Source: Chitinophagaceae bacterium PMP191F
Lineage (GTDB): Bacteria > Bacteroidota > Bacteroidia > Chitinophagales > Chitinophagaceae
NCBI GenBank assembly: GCA_001302245.1
Contig: LGYU01000036.1
Span: forward strand, 35,479-99,478
Direction of reading: 5' to 3'
Length of the DNA stretch: 64,000 nt
Shown: positions 45,834-55,988 of the stretch, piece by piece
How positions within the stretch are numbered: the first letter of the stretch is position 1
Layout: each line of letters begins with the position of its first letter
Translations under genes and position numbers: made by a program
The notes under the pieces: generated by a model
Databases searched by the model: none
What the model saw: only the letters and a program-made list of their open reading frames with translations
Told to the model about the DNA's origin: nothing

Positions 45834-48800
45834 TTTCTTCTGTTAAGGGATTTTCTTCTTCATCTTTAATCAGCTTTCGTTTAGCTGCTATACTGCCGAA
45901 TATGTAGTACAACCCCGGAATGATGATCACCCCGAATACAGTACCGATCAGCATGCCTCCCAGTGAGGAAGAACCGATGGTACGGTTGCCGATAGCACCC
46001 GGACCGGTAGCAAATACCAGCGGTATCAAACCGGCAATAAACGCAAGCGAGGTCATTAAGATGGGGCGGAAACGCGTTCTGGCGCCTTCAATAGCGGCCT
46101 GCAATACCGTAGAACCAGAACGGTGTTTCTGTACCGCAAACTCTACGATCAGTACTGCGTTCTTACCCAGCAAACCTACCAGCATTACCAGGCCTACCTG
46201 TGCATAGATATCATTGGCCAGTCCCATTACCTTGATCAGCATAAACGAACCAAATACACCGGCAGGCAGCGACAGGATCACCGCCAGCGGCAGTATAAAG
46301 CTTTCGTATTGCGCAGCCAGGATCAGGTATACAAACGCCAATACGATCAGGAAGATGTACAAGGCTTCATTACCACGCCCTGCTTCATCTTTTGAAAGAC
46401 CTTCCCAGTCAATACCATAACCACGGGGCAATGTTTTGTCTGCCACTTCCTGGATGATCTTAATGGCTTCACCACTACTGACACCCGCAGCGGGCTCACC
46501 CCTGATGGCAGATGAGTTGTACATATTGTACCTGGTGATCTCATTCAGTCCATGTGTTTTTTTGATGGACATAAATGCAGAATACGGTACCATCTCATCT
46601 CGTTTATTCTTTACGTATAGTTGCATCAGGTCGTCCGGTAATCTCCTGTATTCAGGCGCAGCCTGTACATACACTTTAAAGAAGTTACCAAACCTGATAA
46701 AACCAAGTTCATAAGTACTACCGATCAGGATAGACAGGTTATCCATTGCTTTACCGATAGAAACACCTTTCTGCATAGCAGCCTGGTTGTCTATCTCCAG
46801 TTCGTATTGCGGATAGTTGGCACTGAAGAAAGTAAACAGACCGGTCAGTTCTTTACGTTTTCTCAACGCGGCCATAAAATCATCGTTCACTTTTTCCATA
46901 TCCTTGTAATCATCGCTGTTGGTCTTATCCAGCAAACGCAAGGCAAAACCACCGGCAGCACCGTAACCAGGTACAGCAGGAGGACCAAAGAACTCAATGG
47001 TAGCGCCCGGTATATCTTTAGATTTTTCTTCCAGTTCACGAATGATCTCTGTTACTGAATGCTTACGTTCAGACCAGTTCTTCAGGTTGATAAGACAGGT
47101 ACCGGCATTGGACCCCCTGCCCTCTGTCAATACTTCATAACCCGCCAGTGCAGATACTGATTGTATGCCTTCTACGTGCATGGCGATATCCTGTACTTTA
47201 CGCGCCAGGTCGTTGGTTCTTTCCAGTGTAGATCCCGGAGGCGTCTGTATAATGGCATAGATCATACCCTGGTCTTCGCTGGGAATAAAGCCTGAAGGCA
47301 GATCACGACTGATGCCGAATATGCCGAAGCCGAATGCCAGCAGTATTGCAAAAGTGACCAGTCTTCTGTTGACGATCAGTTTCAGCAGGCCGGTATATTT
47401 ACCAGTAAGCTTTTCAAATCCCCTATTAAAACCATCGATCAGCCTGTTGACAGGCGTTTTCTTCCTTGGCTTGCCGTGATTATTTTTCAGAATGATAGCA
47501 CAAAGCACGGGCGTAAGCGTCAATGCTACCACACCAGACAACACAATGGCAGTAGCCATCGTGATAGAGAACTGCCTGTAGAAGATGCCTACAGGGCCCG
47601 ACATGAATGCTACAGGTATAAACACCGCCGCCATTACAAACGTGATGGCTATCACCGCGCCACTGATCTCATGCACCACTTTTATAGTAGCCTGGTAAGG
47701 AGAAAGATGTTCTTCTTCCATTTTGGCATGCACGGCCTCAATAACCACAATGGCATTGTCTACCACGATACCTATAGCCAGTACCAATGCAAACAACGTA
47801 ATGAGGTTAATGGAAAGACCGAATAGCTGCATGCAGAAGAAAGCACCGATCAATGATACCGGTACTGCCAGTGTGGGGATCAGTGTAGAACGCCAGTCGC
47901 CCAGAAACAGAAATACCACTATTGCCACCAGCACAAACGCCTCACCCAATGTGTGCAACACTTTTTCGATAGAAGCATCCAGGAAGCTGGATACATCGTA
48001 ACTGATCTCATAATCCATTCCTGGCGGGAAGGAACTTGATTTGATCTCATTCAGTTTGGCCTTGATGCTTTTAATTACATCACTGGCGTTACTGCCATAG
48101 GTCTGTTTCAGTACAATGGCTGCAGAAGGATGGTTGTTGAGGTTGGAGTAGATATCATAGAACTCACTACCCAGTTCAACATCTGCAATATCTTTCAGGT
48201 GAAGTATTTCACCATCAGGACTGGCGCGGATGATCACATCTTTATACTGTTCAGGCTGGTTGTATCTGCCCTGGTAGGTCAATACATATTCCAGCGCTTC
48301 AGAACGTTTACCATCGCTACGTCCCAATCTGCCGGGTGAACCGATCACACTCTGGCTGCCCAAGGCTTCCATCACTTCATCAGTAGAAACATTGTAAGCA
48401 CGCATCCTGTCTGGTTTCAGCCATATACGCATAGCGTATTGCCGGCTACCCAGGATCTGTGCGCTACCGATACCATTTACCCTGCTCAGTTCGCGCAGGA
48501 TGTTTACGTTGGTAAAGTTGTACAGGAAATTCTCATCTGTTTTGGGGTCTTTACTGTACACGTTCACATACATCAGCATGTTGGGTTGCAGAATATTTAC
48601 CACAATCCCTTCACGCTGTACCAGTTCGGGCAACCTGTTGGTTACCTGTTCAATCCTGTTCTTCACATTCACCACCGCCTGGTTGGGATCAGTACCCAGT
48701 TCAAATACAACCTGGATATTGGCTTCGCCGGCACTGGTGGCGTCAGATGTCATGTACTTCATGCCCGGCACACCATTTACGGCCTTTTCCATCGGGATGA

Positions 48801-48984
48801 GTACAGATTTTACCAGTACATCTGCACTGGCCCCGGGATATGCTACGCTAACGATCACCCTTGGTGGCGCAATAGAAGGGAACTGTGATGTAGGAAGGGT
48901 GTTGATAGCCAGTATACCCAGGAAGATAATGCCGAGTGATATCACTATCGCAAACACCGGCCTTTTCATGAATATATTAAACAT
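45817..48984 (-). CDS. RND (HAE1-type) efflux permease, system 2
   Basis: 1055 residues, AcrB length. Starts MFNIFMKRPVFAIVISLGII. TM4 carries GIVVDNAIVVIEAV, with Asp-Asn where system 1 has Asp-Asp, a common variant. TM and porter organisation match the HAE1 family, with GLLGKNAVLIVEFAVQ near the C-terminus. It is 28 bp after its adaptor and overlaps the TolC-type gene by 17 bp. Confidence 0.95.
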   Translation of the reverse strand: MFNIFMKRPVFAIVISLGIIFLGILAINTLPTSQFPSIAPPRVIVSVAYPGASADVLVKSVLIPMEKAVNGVPGMKYMTSDATSAGEANIQVVFELGTDPNQAVVNVKNRIEQVTNRLPELVQREGIVVNILQPNMLMYVNVYSKDPKTDENFLYNFTNVNILRELSRVNGIGSAQILGSRQYAMRIWLKPDRMRAYNVSTDEVMEALGSQSVIGSPGRLGRSDGKRSEALEYVLTYQGRYNQPEQYKDVIIRASPDGEILHLKDIADVELGSEFYDIYSNLNNHPSAAIVLKQTYGSNASDVIKSIKAKLNEIKSSSFPPGMDYEISYDVSSFLDASIEKVLHTLGEAFVLVAIVVFLFLGDWRSTLIPTLAVPVSLIGAFFCMQLFGLSINLITLFALVLAIGIVVDNAIVVIEAVHAKMEEEHLSPYQATIKVVHEISGAVIAITFVMAAVFIPVAFMSGPVGIFYRQFSITMATAIVLSGVVALTLTPVLCAIILKNNHGKPRKKTPVNRLIDGFNRGFEKLTGKYTGLLKLIVNRRLVTFAILLAFGFGIFGISRDLPSGFIPSEDQGMIYAIIQTPPGSTLERTNDLARKVQDIAMHVEGIQSVSALAGYEVLTEGRGSNAGTCLINLKNWSERKHSVTEIIRELEEKSKDIPGATIEFFGPPAVPGYGAAGGFALRLLDKTNSDDYKDMEKVNDDFMAALRKRKELTGLFTFFSANYPQYELEIDNQAAMQKGVSIGKAMDNLSILIGSTYELGFIRFGNFFKVYVQAAPEYRRLPDDLMQLYVKNKRDEMVPYSAFMSIKKTHGLNEITRYNMYNSSAIRGEPAAGVSSGEAIKIIQEVADKTLPRGYGIDWEGLSKDEAGRGNEALYIFLIVLAFVYLILAAQYESFILPLAVILSLPAGVFGSFMLIKVMGLANDIYAQVGLVMLVGLLGKNAVLIVEFAVQKHRSGSTVLQAAIEGARTRFRPILMTSLAFIAGLIPLVFATGPGAIGNRTIGSSSLGGMLIGTVFGVIIIPGLYYIFGSIAAKRKLIKDEEENPLTEEIEHNV

Positions 48985-49012
48985 TGTTCTTTTCTTTTGT
49001 TGAATGCCTGAA

Positions 49013-50095
49013 TTATTCCGTTGGTAATTTTAAATGAGCAATTACCGCCCTGGGCTCTTCGTACTCGAAGGTGATCTTATCGTCGTTCTTCACTTTACGC
49101 AATCCTTCGAGCAATACTTTTTCATCTCCGTTCAAACCTTCGCTGATCACATACAGATCCGGCATTTCAGCGCCGATGACAATGGGGGTTAGTTTTACAA
49201 CATTGTTCTTATCTACCACATACACGTACTTTTTATCCATGATCTCCAGCGTTGCTTTCTGTGGAATAACGATGGCATTTTTAAGTTGCTCTTCCATCAG
49301 GATATTACCGGTTTCACCATGACGCAATAAGCCTTCCTGGTTAGGGAATGTAGCCCTGAAAGCGATGTTGCCTGTTTCATTGTTAAATTCACTTTCAATG
49401 GTTTCCACGATACCGGTATGTTTGAACACTTGTTTGTTGGCCATTAACAGGCTCACTCTTTTTTTATCGTTATTCTTTGTGTTGGTTTTATAGTTGAGGT
49501 ATTCAGGTTCAGATACATTAAAATACACCCACATCTGGCTGTTGTCTGATAAACTGGTGAGTAGTTCACCTTCTTCCACCAGGCTGCCCAGTTTCAGATG
49601 CAACCTGTCGATGATGCCATCAAATGGCGCCCTGATATCAGTAAATGCCAGGTGCACTTTAGCCAGTTCCAGCTCAGCTTTGGCCTTGGCCAGTTTGGCC
49701 TGTGCAAGTGCCAGTTCATTTTTAGACACGACATTTTTTTCAGCAAGCGGTTGTGTGTTCTGCACTTCAATCTCTGCCGCATTTACTTCCGCCTGTGCTT
49801 TCTGCATTTCGGCTTCATAAAGTTTAGGCATGATCTTGAACAGCAACTGTCCTTTTTTTACAAATTGACCTTCATCCACATAAATATCCTGCAGGTATCC
49901 TTTCTCCTGGGCACGCAATTCAATATTGCGGATGGAACGGATCTGGCATACATACTCATTGGTAATGGTTGTATCCATTTTCAGCGGACTGGTAACAATA
50001 AACTTTGTAGGCTCTTCTTTTTCTTCTTCTTTTGATTTGCAGCTTGTATAGCACAGCACGGCACACAAGCTCATGAGCGTGAGAATTTGTTTCAT
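49013..50095 (-). CDS. RND efflux periplasmic adaptor lipoprotein, system 2
   Basis: 360 residues. Lipobox YTSC at about 16-19 followed by a KSKEEEKEEP linker. Adaptor landmarks: EYVCQIRSIRNIELRAQEKG, DEGQFVKKGQLLFKI, the alpha-hairpin (about 90-150, Ala/Glu/Lys-rich), APFDGIIDRLHLKLGSLVEEG and a C-terminal DNNVV/VKNDDKITFEYEE region. First gene of the second RND operon. A 134-codon gene of unknown function lies upstream on the same strand. Confidence 0.93.
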   Translation of the reverse strand: MKQILTLMSLCAVLCYTSCKSKEEEKEEPTKFIVTSPLKMDTTITNEYVCQIRSIRNIELRAQEKGYLQDIYVDEGQFVKKGQLLFKIMPKLYEAEMQKAQAEVNAAEIEVQNTQPLAEKNVVSKNELALAQAKLAKAKAELELAKVHLAFTDIRAPFDGIIDRLHLKLGSLVEEGELLTSLSDNSQMWVYFNVSEPEYLNYKTNTKNNDKKRVSLLMANKQVFKHTGIVETIESEFNNETGNIAFRATFPNQEGLLRHGETGNILMEEQLKNAIVIPQKATLEIMDKKYVYVVDKNNVVKLTPIVIGAEMPDLYVISEGLNGDEKVLLEGLRKVKNDDKITFEYEEPRAVIAHLKLPTE

Positions 50096-50241
50096 AATTA
50101 TTACTGGTTCTTATTTCAGATTGCCTTAAAGGGCATAAAAGGCCCGTCCCCCGATAGCAGAAACACTATGGAGGCGTACAGTAAACAATGGTTATAAAAG
50201 AGATCAGGCAAAAGATAATTGCCTGCAGAAACATAAGCAGA

Positions 50242-50646
50242 TCACACCCGGATCACCCGGTTGATGATAAACTTATCAGAAGAGCAATAGGAAAAATGTT
50301 CACAAAAAGGTAAACGATCCTTCAGGAAGTGACAGATGTATGAAGGTGCGAGTGCATTGAGGAAAGTAATGTTACAGTTGCCGGTATCAGCATATTTTTT
50401 TAAAGGAACAGGCTCATCATCATCTTCAATTTCAACGGCTTTAATTTTTTCACTTCGTTTTTCAGTACTGGGTACGGCAGCCTTAAAGATCAGTGCTTCG
50501 CCATTCTGTACAGCAGGTTTGTCCTGCAATGACGCTTCACAGTTCTTTCCGGGAAAAAATCCAATGATATGCCGATACGAATGAGCATATCCTCCCAGCA
50601 GAAAAAAATACAGTGATAAAAAAAGTCCTACTAAAAACCTCATCAT
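50242..50646 (-). CDS. Small exported protein of unknown function
   Basis: 134 residues. The N-terminus (MRFLVGLFLSLYFFLLGGYAHS) is a signal peptide or single membrane anchor. There are four Cys later in the chain and a charged middle EDDDEPVPLKKYADTG. The C-terminus ends SSDKFIINRVIRV, an ending I recall from other small Bacteroidota proteins near efflux operons; not verified. It precedes RND operon 2 by 146 bp on the same strand, so possible cotranscription. Confidence 0.65.
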   Translation of the reverse strand: MMRFLVGLFLSLYFFLLGGYAHSYRHIIGFFPGKNCEASLQDKPAVQNGEALIFKAAVPSTEKRSEKIKAVEIEDDDEPVPLKKYADTGNCNITFLNALAPSYICHFLKDRLPFCEHFSYCSSDKFIINRVIRV

Positions 50647-50819
50647 TCTGGCTTCAAAAATAATATGAAGTTGACCAATTAGTTACCGGTATCGTTTGTT
50701 AATAATCAGTTATTACAGGAAGCATACACCATTAAAAGCATTCCGCGGGTCGTTCATTCAGGATTTATCCAGGTGTAGCGTCCTTCTCTTTTCAACATGA
50801 TAAGGTTGTGACTACCTAT

Positions 50820-50925
50820 ATAAAAAAATAAAGCTCTCCCTATATGGAAAGCTATCGTTGTAGTTTGTCGGCATTGTATCAGATCATGGAGCACATGATC
50901 TGTTGTTCATAGCAAGTTTAGTAAA
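50820..50925 (-). ncRNA. Candidate small RNA with two hairpins
   Basis: On the minus strand: a perfect 9-bp hairpin CAGATCATG-TGCTC-CATGATCTG (50880-50902), a short linker, then stem AGCTTTCC-ATATAG-GGAGAGCT (50832-50853, one G-U pair) followed by a T-run (50822-50831). This is the classic end of an intrinsic terminator. No open frame of useful length lies between. A TACCTTTA -7-like box sits just upstream of the start, but its -33 partner is not evident. Confidence 0.4.
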
Positions 50926-51073
50926 ATTAAAGGTAAAAGATGATAAACAGAAACTATTTCCTGCAATTTTAATCTATATGTAATATGAATATCATTTTAC
51001 ATATCACTTGGCTGTATATATTTCTGGCAATCTGATTACATTATTACAAGCTTACAATGAACAGTATAGACAA

Positions 51074-51110
51074 TAAAAAAGACCCGGTTGTATGCAGTAA
51101 CAGCCGGATC
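51074..51110 (-). terminator. Terminator of the 61-residue gene
   Basis: Minus strand: GATCCGGCTGT-TACTGCAT-ACAACCGGGTC stem with one mismatch, followed by a T6 run. It is 26 bp past the stop codon at 51136. Confidence 0.7.
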
Positions 51111-51135
51111 GTACATGCAATGATCAGCAAAAAGA

Positions 51136-51321
51136 TTATAATACTTTTGCTATTTTTTCATCAATCTCAACAGGAGATGTTTTTGTATAGAAGATCTCAC
51201 TGTTGGACAATATCAGCTTGGTGACCTCATTTTCCTGTTGCTGATAATGTACAATATAGCTGACGTTGATCTTCATGGAAGAGCCCCTGGTGTCTAAAAG
51301 TTCAATAAATGCGGGTTTCAT
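51136..51321 (-). CDS. Small FlbD-like protein
   Basis: 61 residues from the ATG at 51321 (MKPAFIELLDTRGSSMKINV). A further upstream Met at 51354 is less likely. The layout of IELLDTRGSSMKINVSYIVHY followed by KLILSNSEIFYTK and a C-terminal EIDEKIAKVL resembles the FlbD fold (short beta sheet, late V/E-rich helix), but no flagellar genes are near. Family likeness is inference. It has its own terminator. Confidence 0.6.
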   Translation of the reverse strand: MKPAFIELLDTRGSSMKINVSYIVHYQQQENEVTKLILSNSEIFYTKTSPVEIDEKIAKVL

Positions 51322-51549
51322 AATGGCAATGTTTAATCCTAATTTAATGAACATTTACGGGTTTACCAAGAAGGGAATTGTTAACGGAGCATCATGAAAT
51401 TCGTATCTGCGAGTACTATAAAACCCGGCGGCCAGCCAATGATCTAAAGTTGTAATTTTGCACTCCACTTTGTATAGTATACAGGAGTCTGCAACCACTA
51501 CCCTTTCTTTATTTCAAATTCCCTGAGTGAATGATCAATTAAAAAGTCG

Positions 51550-51723
51550 ATGGCTATAAAGTTATTGGCAAGACTTACAATTTTGTCTTCAAGGTTCTCT
51601 GTACCAGTTCAGTCCGCCCTTCCATTAAGTGAAATCAGCATTCATGGCACAGCTTTTAAAAGGCAATTTAAGCATTCGTTCAACAGGCTGTATCAGAGTC
51701 CTTACCTGCCTGGTATTCCATAG
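51550..51723 (+). pseudogene. Possible AraC-type HTH remnant
   Basis: A 57-codon frame from the ATG at 51550. The part LPLSEISIHGTAFKRQFKHS resembles the second HTH of AraC proteins (the FKxxFK pattern), and a YQSPYLPGIP tail follows. Too short to be a gene and no start context. Weak. Confidence 0.25.
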
Positions 51724-51741
51724 TTGTTTTCTTAAGCACTA

Positions 51742-52824
51742 TTAATGAACCACTTTCCAGAAAGCATTGCTACCGGGTTTTCTTTCATCTGTACCTCTTA
51801 CTATGATAGTATCGCCATTGCTTAATTCGCCAAAAACTTCCACGCCCTTATCTGTGGACATACCCTGTCTTACATCAATCCAGGCTGCCCTACCTGCTTT
51901 TACCCTGATCACAAATTTGCGTTCCTGGTTGGTAACAACAGCAGTAGCTGGAAGTATAAAAGAGTTCCCGGTTCTTTGCAGTTCCAGCTTTACATACGCA
52001 AAGGAACCGGTTTTAAGATCCTGATGACTGTTGTCAAAAGTATATTCCCATAGTTCTGTCCTGGTTTGCGGGTCAATGCTTTCACTTTTCCGGCTAAGCG
52101 TTGCCTGGAACAATTTATTGGGATAGGCATCTACCCTGAATGAAGCTGTTTTTGTTCCAACTCCCGCTGCCACATACAATTCCGGGACTGCTACACGCAA
52201 ACGCAGTTTGTTATTTCGCTGTATGGTTAAAATAGCCTGACTGGTACCTACCAGCGTTCCCCGGTCAGCATTCCTGGCTGTAACTACGCCATCAAAGGGT
52301 GCTGTCAGCACCAGGTAACCCGCCACCTCCTTATAAGAACGGGCCAGTTGCCGCGATGCTTCATAACTGGCACTATCTGCCAGGTACTGATTCCGGCTTG
52401 CTTCCAGGTCAACAGGTGCAACAATACCGGGAGTTTTAGCCTGCGCAGCTTTAGATAAACGCTGAAATACATCTGCACTGCTCATATATTTTGCTTTTGC
52501 AGCCTGCAAGGCTGCCTGAAACTCTGCATACTTCGTTTGTAATTCAGGGGCTTCAATAATGGCCAGCACCTGTCCCTGGCGCACCTTATCACCCATATCG
52601 GCTTTCAGTTCCTTCACATATCCCTGCACCCTGGCAAAGAGTGCAGCCTGCTCATACGGCAACAGTTCAGCAGGCAGCTCAATCTTCTTGGTCACATTCG
52701 TATCGTGGATCACCAATACAGGAACAGTATCCAGGATATTAGCAGGGGCAGCAGCAGGCGACGGAGTATCATTCTGACAACCGCTCAGTAAAGCCATTCC
52801 CAATGCTGCAATCAAATATTTCAT
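51742..52824 (-). CDS. RND efflux periplasmic adaptor lipoprotein, system 3
   Basis: 360 residues. Lipobox LLSGC (about 12-16). Adaptor parts: LLPYEQAALFARVQGYVKEL, GDKVRQGQVLAIIEAPEL, the helical hairpin (about 75-140), APFDGVVTARNADRGTLVG and a C-terminal SIDPQTRTELWEYTFDNSH stretch that resembles CzcB-type adaptors. Last gene of operon 3, 15 bp after the permease. Confidence 0.93.
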   Translation of the reverse strand: MKYLIAALGMALLSGCQNDTPSPAAAPANILDTVPVLVIHDTNVTKKIELPAELLPYEQAALFARVQGYVKELKADMGDKVRQGQVLAIIEAPELQTKYAEFQAALQAAKAKYMSSADVFQRLSKAAQAKTPGIVAPVDLEASRNQYLADSASYEASRQLARSYKEVAGYLVLTAPFDGVVTARNADRGTLVGTSQAILTIQRNNKLRLRVAVPELYVAAGVGTKTASFRVDAYPNKLFQATLSRKSESIDPQTRTELWEYTFDNSHQDLKTGSFAYVKLELQRTGNSFILPATAVVTNQERKFVIRVKAGRAAWIDVRQGMSTDKGVEVFGELSNGDTIIVRGTDERKPGSNAFWKVVH

Positions 52825-52839
52825 AAACCTATATTGATT

Positions 52840-55800
52840 TTATTGTTCATTAAAGTTTTTGCTGTTGGGGTCATCCGGATCAAGTGACGCCGAAACATAG
52901 CTTTTCTTTCCAACAGCGTAATGGTATATGTGCGGCAGAAAGAATAATACACTTATCGTTGAAAATACCAGTCCGCCAATAACTGCAATACCCAGCGGTG
53001 CGGTCTGATCACCACTTTCACCCAGGCCTATAGACATAGGTATCATGCCCGCAATCATGGCAAGACTTGTCATAAGGATCGGCCGCAACCTGCTTTCTGA
53101 TGCTGCCAGGTAAGCAGTACGGGTATTGCCCGACCTGCGATGTACTTCAGCCGTAGTTATAAATAGTACGGCATTGGCAATAGCAACGCCTATGGCCATT
53201 ATACAACCCATGTAAGATTGTATGTTCAGCGTTTTACCGGCAAGCAGCAGGAAAAACAAAGAACCGGCTATCACTGCCGGAACCACTGCAAGAATAGTAA
53301 CAGAGATGCGGAAAGACTGAAAAAATACAGTCATCAGTAAAAAGATAACCACCACTGCCACCAGCAGCCCGAATTGCAGACTGCCCAACGTATCTTTCAG
53401 TAACTCAGGTTGTCCGCGCAAAATTATTTTAGCACCTTTGGGAACAGGTGCCTGACCAATCAACGCATTCACTTTTTTGAACGCGTTGCCCAGATCACGC
53501 CCCTGCACATTTGCAGTAATGGTGATATACCGTTGCTGATTTAACCGGTCGTATTCCCCCGGCATAGCGATCCGTTTCCAGGATGCCACTTCATTCAGCA
53601 AATGCACATTTCCTTTATCAGCAGCCACCGGTATCATTTCCAGTTGGGTGGTATTGTTCATCCTGTATTCAGGATACTGTACCTGTATAATGTAGGCAGT
53701 TCCGGTACTTTTGTCGAGCCAGTAGGCCGGTGAAGTAAAGCGGCTGGATGAAGTAGCGGCAGTAACCGATCTTGTTACCTGGTCAGTTGTAAGATTTAGC
53801 TGCCCTGCCTTTATTCTGTCAACATCAATTTTGATGGCAGGATAATTAAGCGGCGTAGCAATCTGAACGTCTTTTAAGTAAGGAACATTTGCCAACTGCC
53901 CCAATAACCAGTTGGCGGTTTTTCTTCCCTCTTCCAGGTTTTTGTTCACTACGGCTATCTCAATAGGATTGGCAGATCCCAGGTTCAGCACCTGTTCAGA
54001 CAGGTTACCCGGTTCAAAAGAAATTTTTGCCGTTGGTATTTCCTTTGCAATAGCAGCTCTTAGCTGATCTTTGAATTTGTCCAAGGCTATCACGCCGGGC
54101 TTCATCTTAATTTTTGTAACAGACTCGTGCGGACCGCCGGTCCACAGGTGAATATAATTTACAGGAAAGCTGGAAGGCTGTGTACCAATAAAAGCAGATG
54201 TTATCAGTACGTTTTCTTTGCCGGCTATATTGTTCACTGCATCCAACAACCTGCGTGTTGCATCTTCTGTTCTTTCCATGCGCGTGCCCACAGGTAACCG
54301 TAACCGTACCTGTGTTTGCCCGGTATCTGTTTTGGGAAATAGTTCTGTACCAATAGTAGTGAACAGTAGCACAACAATACCAATCGTTAAAATCATGAAC
54401 AGTGCAGTAAGTATTCCACCCCTGCCCTGTAAACTGCTGCCATATCGGGCATATTTATTTTTAAACCGTTCAAAAGCCCCAGGGGGCGTTTCCTTCTTAC
54501 CTGAATGATCCTTCAAAAACCAGTTACCCATTACCGGTACAAAGGTTTGAGATAACAAAAAAGAAGCGATCATCGCAAAACCTACAGCCAGCGACAATGG
54601 CAGGAACATAGCCCTGGGCACGCCATTCATAAATAGAGCAGGAACAAATACAGCCAGTATGCTAAGCAGGATCAGCAATTTTGGAATCGCAATCTCTTTC
54701 GATGCATCAGCAATAGCCCTTGCCCTGCTTTTACCCGTTTCTATATGACGGTGTATATTCTCTATCGTTACCGTGGCTTCGTCAACCAATATCCCTACAG
54801 ATAAGGCAAGTCCGCCCAGCGTCATGATATTAATAGTCTGGCCGGTCAGGTATAATAATGTTGCTGATGCCAATAAGGCTAACGGAATGGTCAGCACAAC
54901 AATAAATGACGATCTTCTATCACCCAGGAACAGCAATACCATCAGGCCGGTCAGGATGGCTCCCAGCCCGCCTTCAAACAACAGACTTTTGAGCGCGTTG
55001 ATCACATAACCGGATTGATCAAACTCATAAGACACTTTAATATCTTCAGGAATGGCGGCCTGCATATCGGGCAATGACGCTTTTACCCGCTGCACTACGT
55101 CCCAGGTAGAAGCGTCTGCCCGTTTGGTAACAGGAATATATACCGAACGCTTGCCATTGATCAAAGCAAAGCTGGTAGTAACATCAGCGCCCAGCGATAC
55201 ACTGGCAATATCTTTTACATACACAGCAGGGCCACTGCCCAACTGTAAGGGTATATTCTGCAGATCCTGTAAGTTCTCTATTATACTGTTCTGCGGCGTA
55301 ATGTAGGTACTGTCGCCTATACGCACATTGCCAGCCGGACTTATGGTATTTGTTTTTACCAATGATTGCACTACCTGGTCGGGCGTCAGGTGATAATTCC
55401 TGATCTTATCCGGATCAACTGTGATCAAAATAGTTTTCTGGTTACCACCAAATGGCGGCGGCGCCGAAACACCGGGCAGTGTTGAAAACATGGGACGTAC
55501 TTTAAATAAAGCCAGGTCAGAGATCTCACTCAATGAGCGTGTTTCGCTACTAAAAACCAGTTGACCTACCGGTACACTACCTGCATCAAAACGGGTAATA
55601 AACGGGGGAACAGTACCCGGCGGCATAAAGGCCCTGGAACGGTTAACATATCCAACCACTTCTGCCATAGCCTGGCTCATATCCGTGCCTTCGTTAAACT
55701 CAATCTTTATAAGGGCAGCACCCTGGACAGATCTTGAATCAACATACTTTACGCCGGTAATGTACAGAAAGTGATACTCGTAATAAGATGTAATAAACCC

Positions 55801-55980
55801 TTCCATTTGCTCCGGCGACAAACCACCGTAAGGCTGCGCCACGTATACAGTTGGCAAACCCAGTTTGGGGAAGATATCTACCTTTGTATTGCGCATGGCC
55901 AGCCAGGAAAAAAACAGGATAGCCAGTACTGCTACCAGAATGGTGATGGGATGCCGTAATGCAGAGACAATGAGCTTCAT
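52840..55980 (-). CDS. RND efflux permease, system 3
   Basis: 1046 residues from the ATG at 55980. The frame is open to 56055, inside the channel gene, but the shorter start matches the family opening MKLIVSALRHPITILVAVLA. TM4 reads GILVDEATVTIENI, different from the other two systems, which suggests another substrate class. FITSYYEYHFLYITGVKYV near residue 60 stands out, as does the Gly-rich PPPFGGNQKTI. Between a TolC-type channel (8 bp upstream) and an adaptor (15 bp downstream). Confidence 0.94.
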   Translation of the reverse strand: MKLIVSALRHPITILVAVLAILFFSWLAMRNTKVDIFPKLGLPTVYVAQPYGGLSPEQMEGFITSYYEYHFLYITGVKYVDSRSVQGAALIKIEFNEGTDMSQAMAEVVGYVNRSRAFMPPGTVPPFITRFDAGSVPVGQLVFSSETRSLSEISDLALFKVRPMFSTLPGVSAPPPFGGNQKTILITVDPDKIRNYHLTPDQVVQSLVKTNTISPAGNVRIGDSTYITPQNSIIENLQDLQNIPLQLGSGPAVYVKDIASVSLGADVTTSFALINGKRSVYIPVTKRADASTWDVVQRVKASLPDMQAAIPEDIKVSYEFDQSGYVINALKSLLFEGGLGAILTGLMVLLFLGDRRSSFIVVLTIPLALLASATLLYLTGQTINIMTLGGLALSVGILVDEATVTIENIHRHIETGKSRARAIADASKEIAIPKLLILLSILAVFVPALFMNGVPRAMFLPLSLAVGFAMIASFLLSQTFVPVMGNWFLKDHSGKKETPPGAFERFKNKYARYGSSLQGRGGILTALFMILTIGIVVLLFTTIGTELFPKTDTGQTQVRLRLPVGTRMERTEDATRRLLDAVNNIAGKENVLITSAFIGTQPSSFPVNYIHLWTGGPHESVTKIKMKPGVIALDKFKDQLRAAIAKEIPTAKISFEPGNLSEQVLNLGSANPIEIAVVNKNLEEGRKTANWLLGQLANVPYLKDVQIATPLNYPAIKIDVDRIKAGQLNLTTDQVTRSVTAATSSSRFTSPAYWLDKSTGTAYIIQVQYPEYRMNNTTQLEMIPVAADKGNVHLLNEVASWKRIAMPGEYDRLNQQRYITITANVQGRDLGNAFKKVNALIGQAPVPKGAKIILRGQPELLKDTLGSLQFGLLVAVVVIFLLMTVFFQSFRISVTILAVVPAVIAGSLFFLLLAGKTLNIQSYMGCIMAIGVAIANAVLFITTAEVHRRSGNTRTAYLAASESRLRPILMTSLAMIAGMIPMSIGLGESGDQTAPLGIAVIGGLVFSTISVLFFLPHIYHYAVGKKSYVSASLDPDDPNSKNFNEQ

Positions 55981-55988
55981 GCGTTCAG

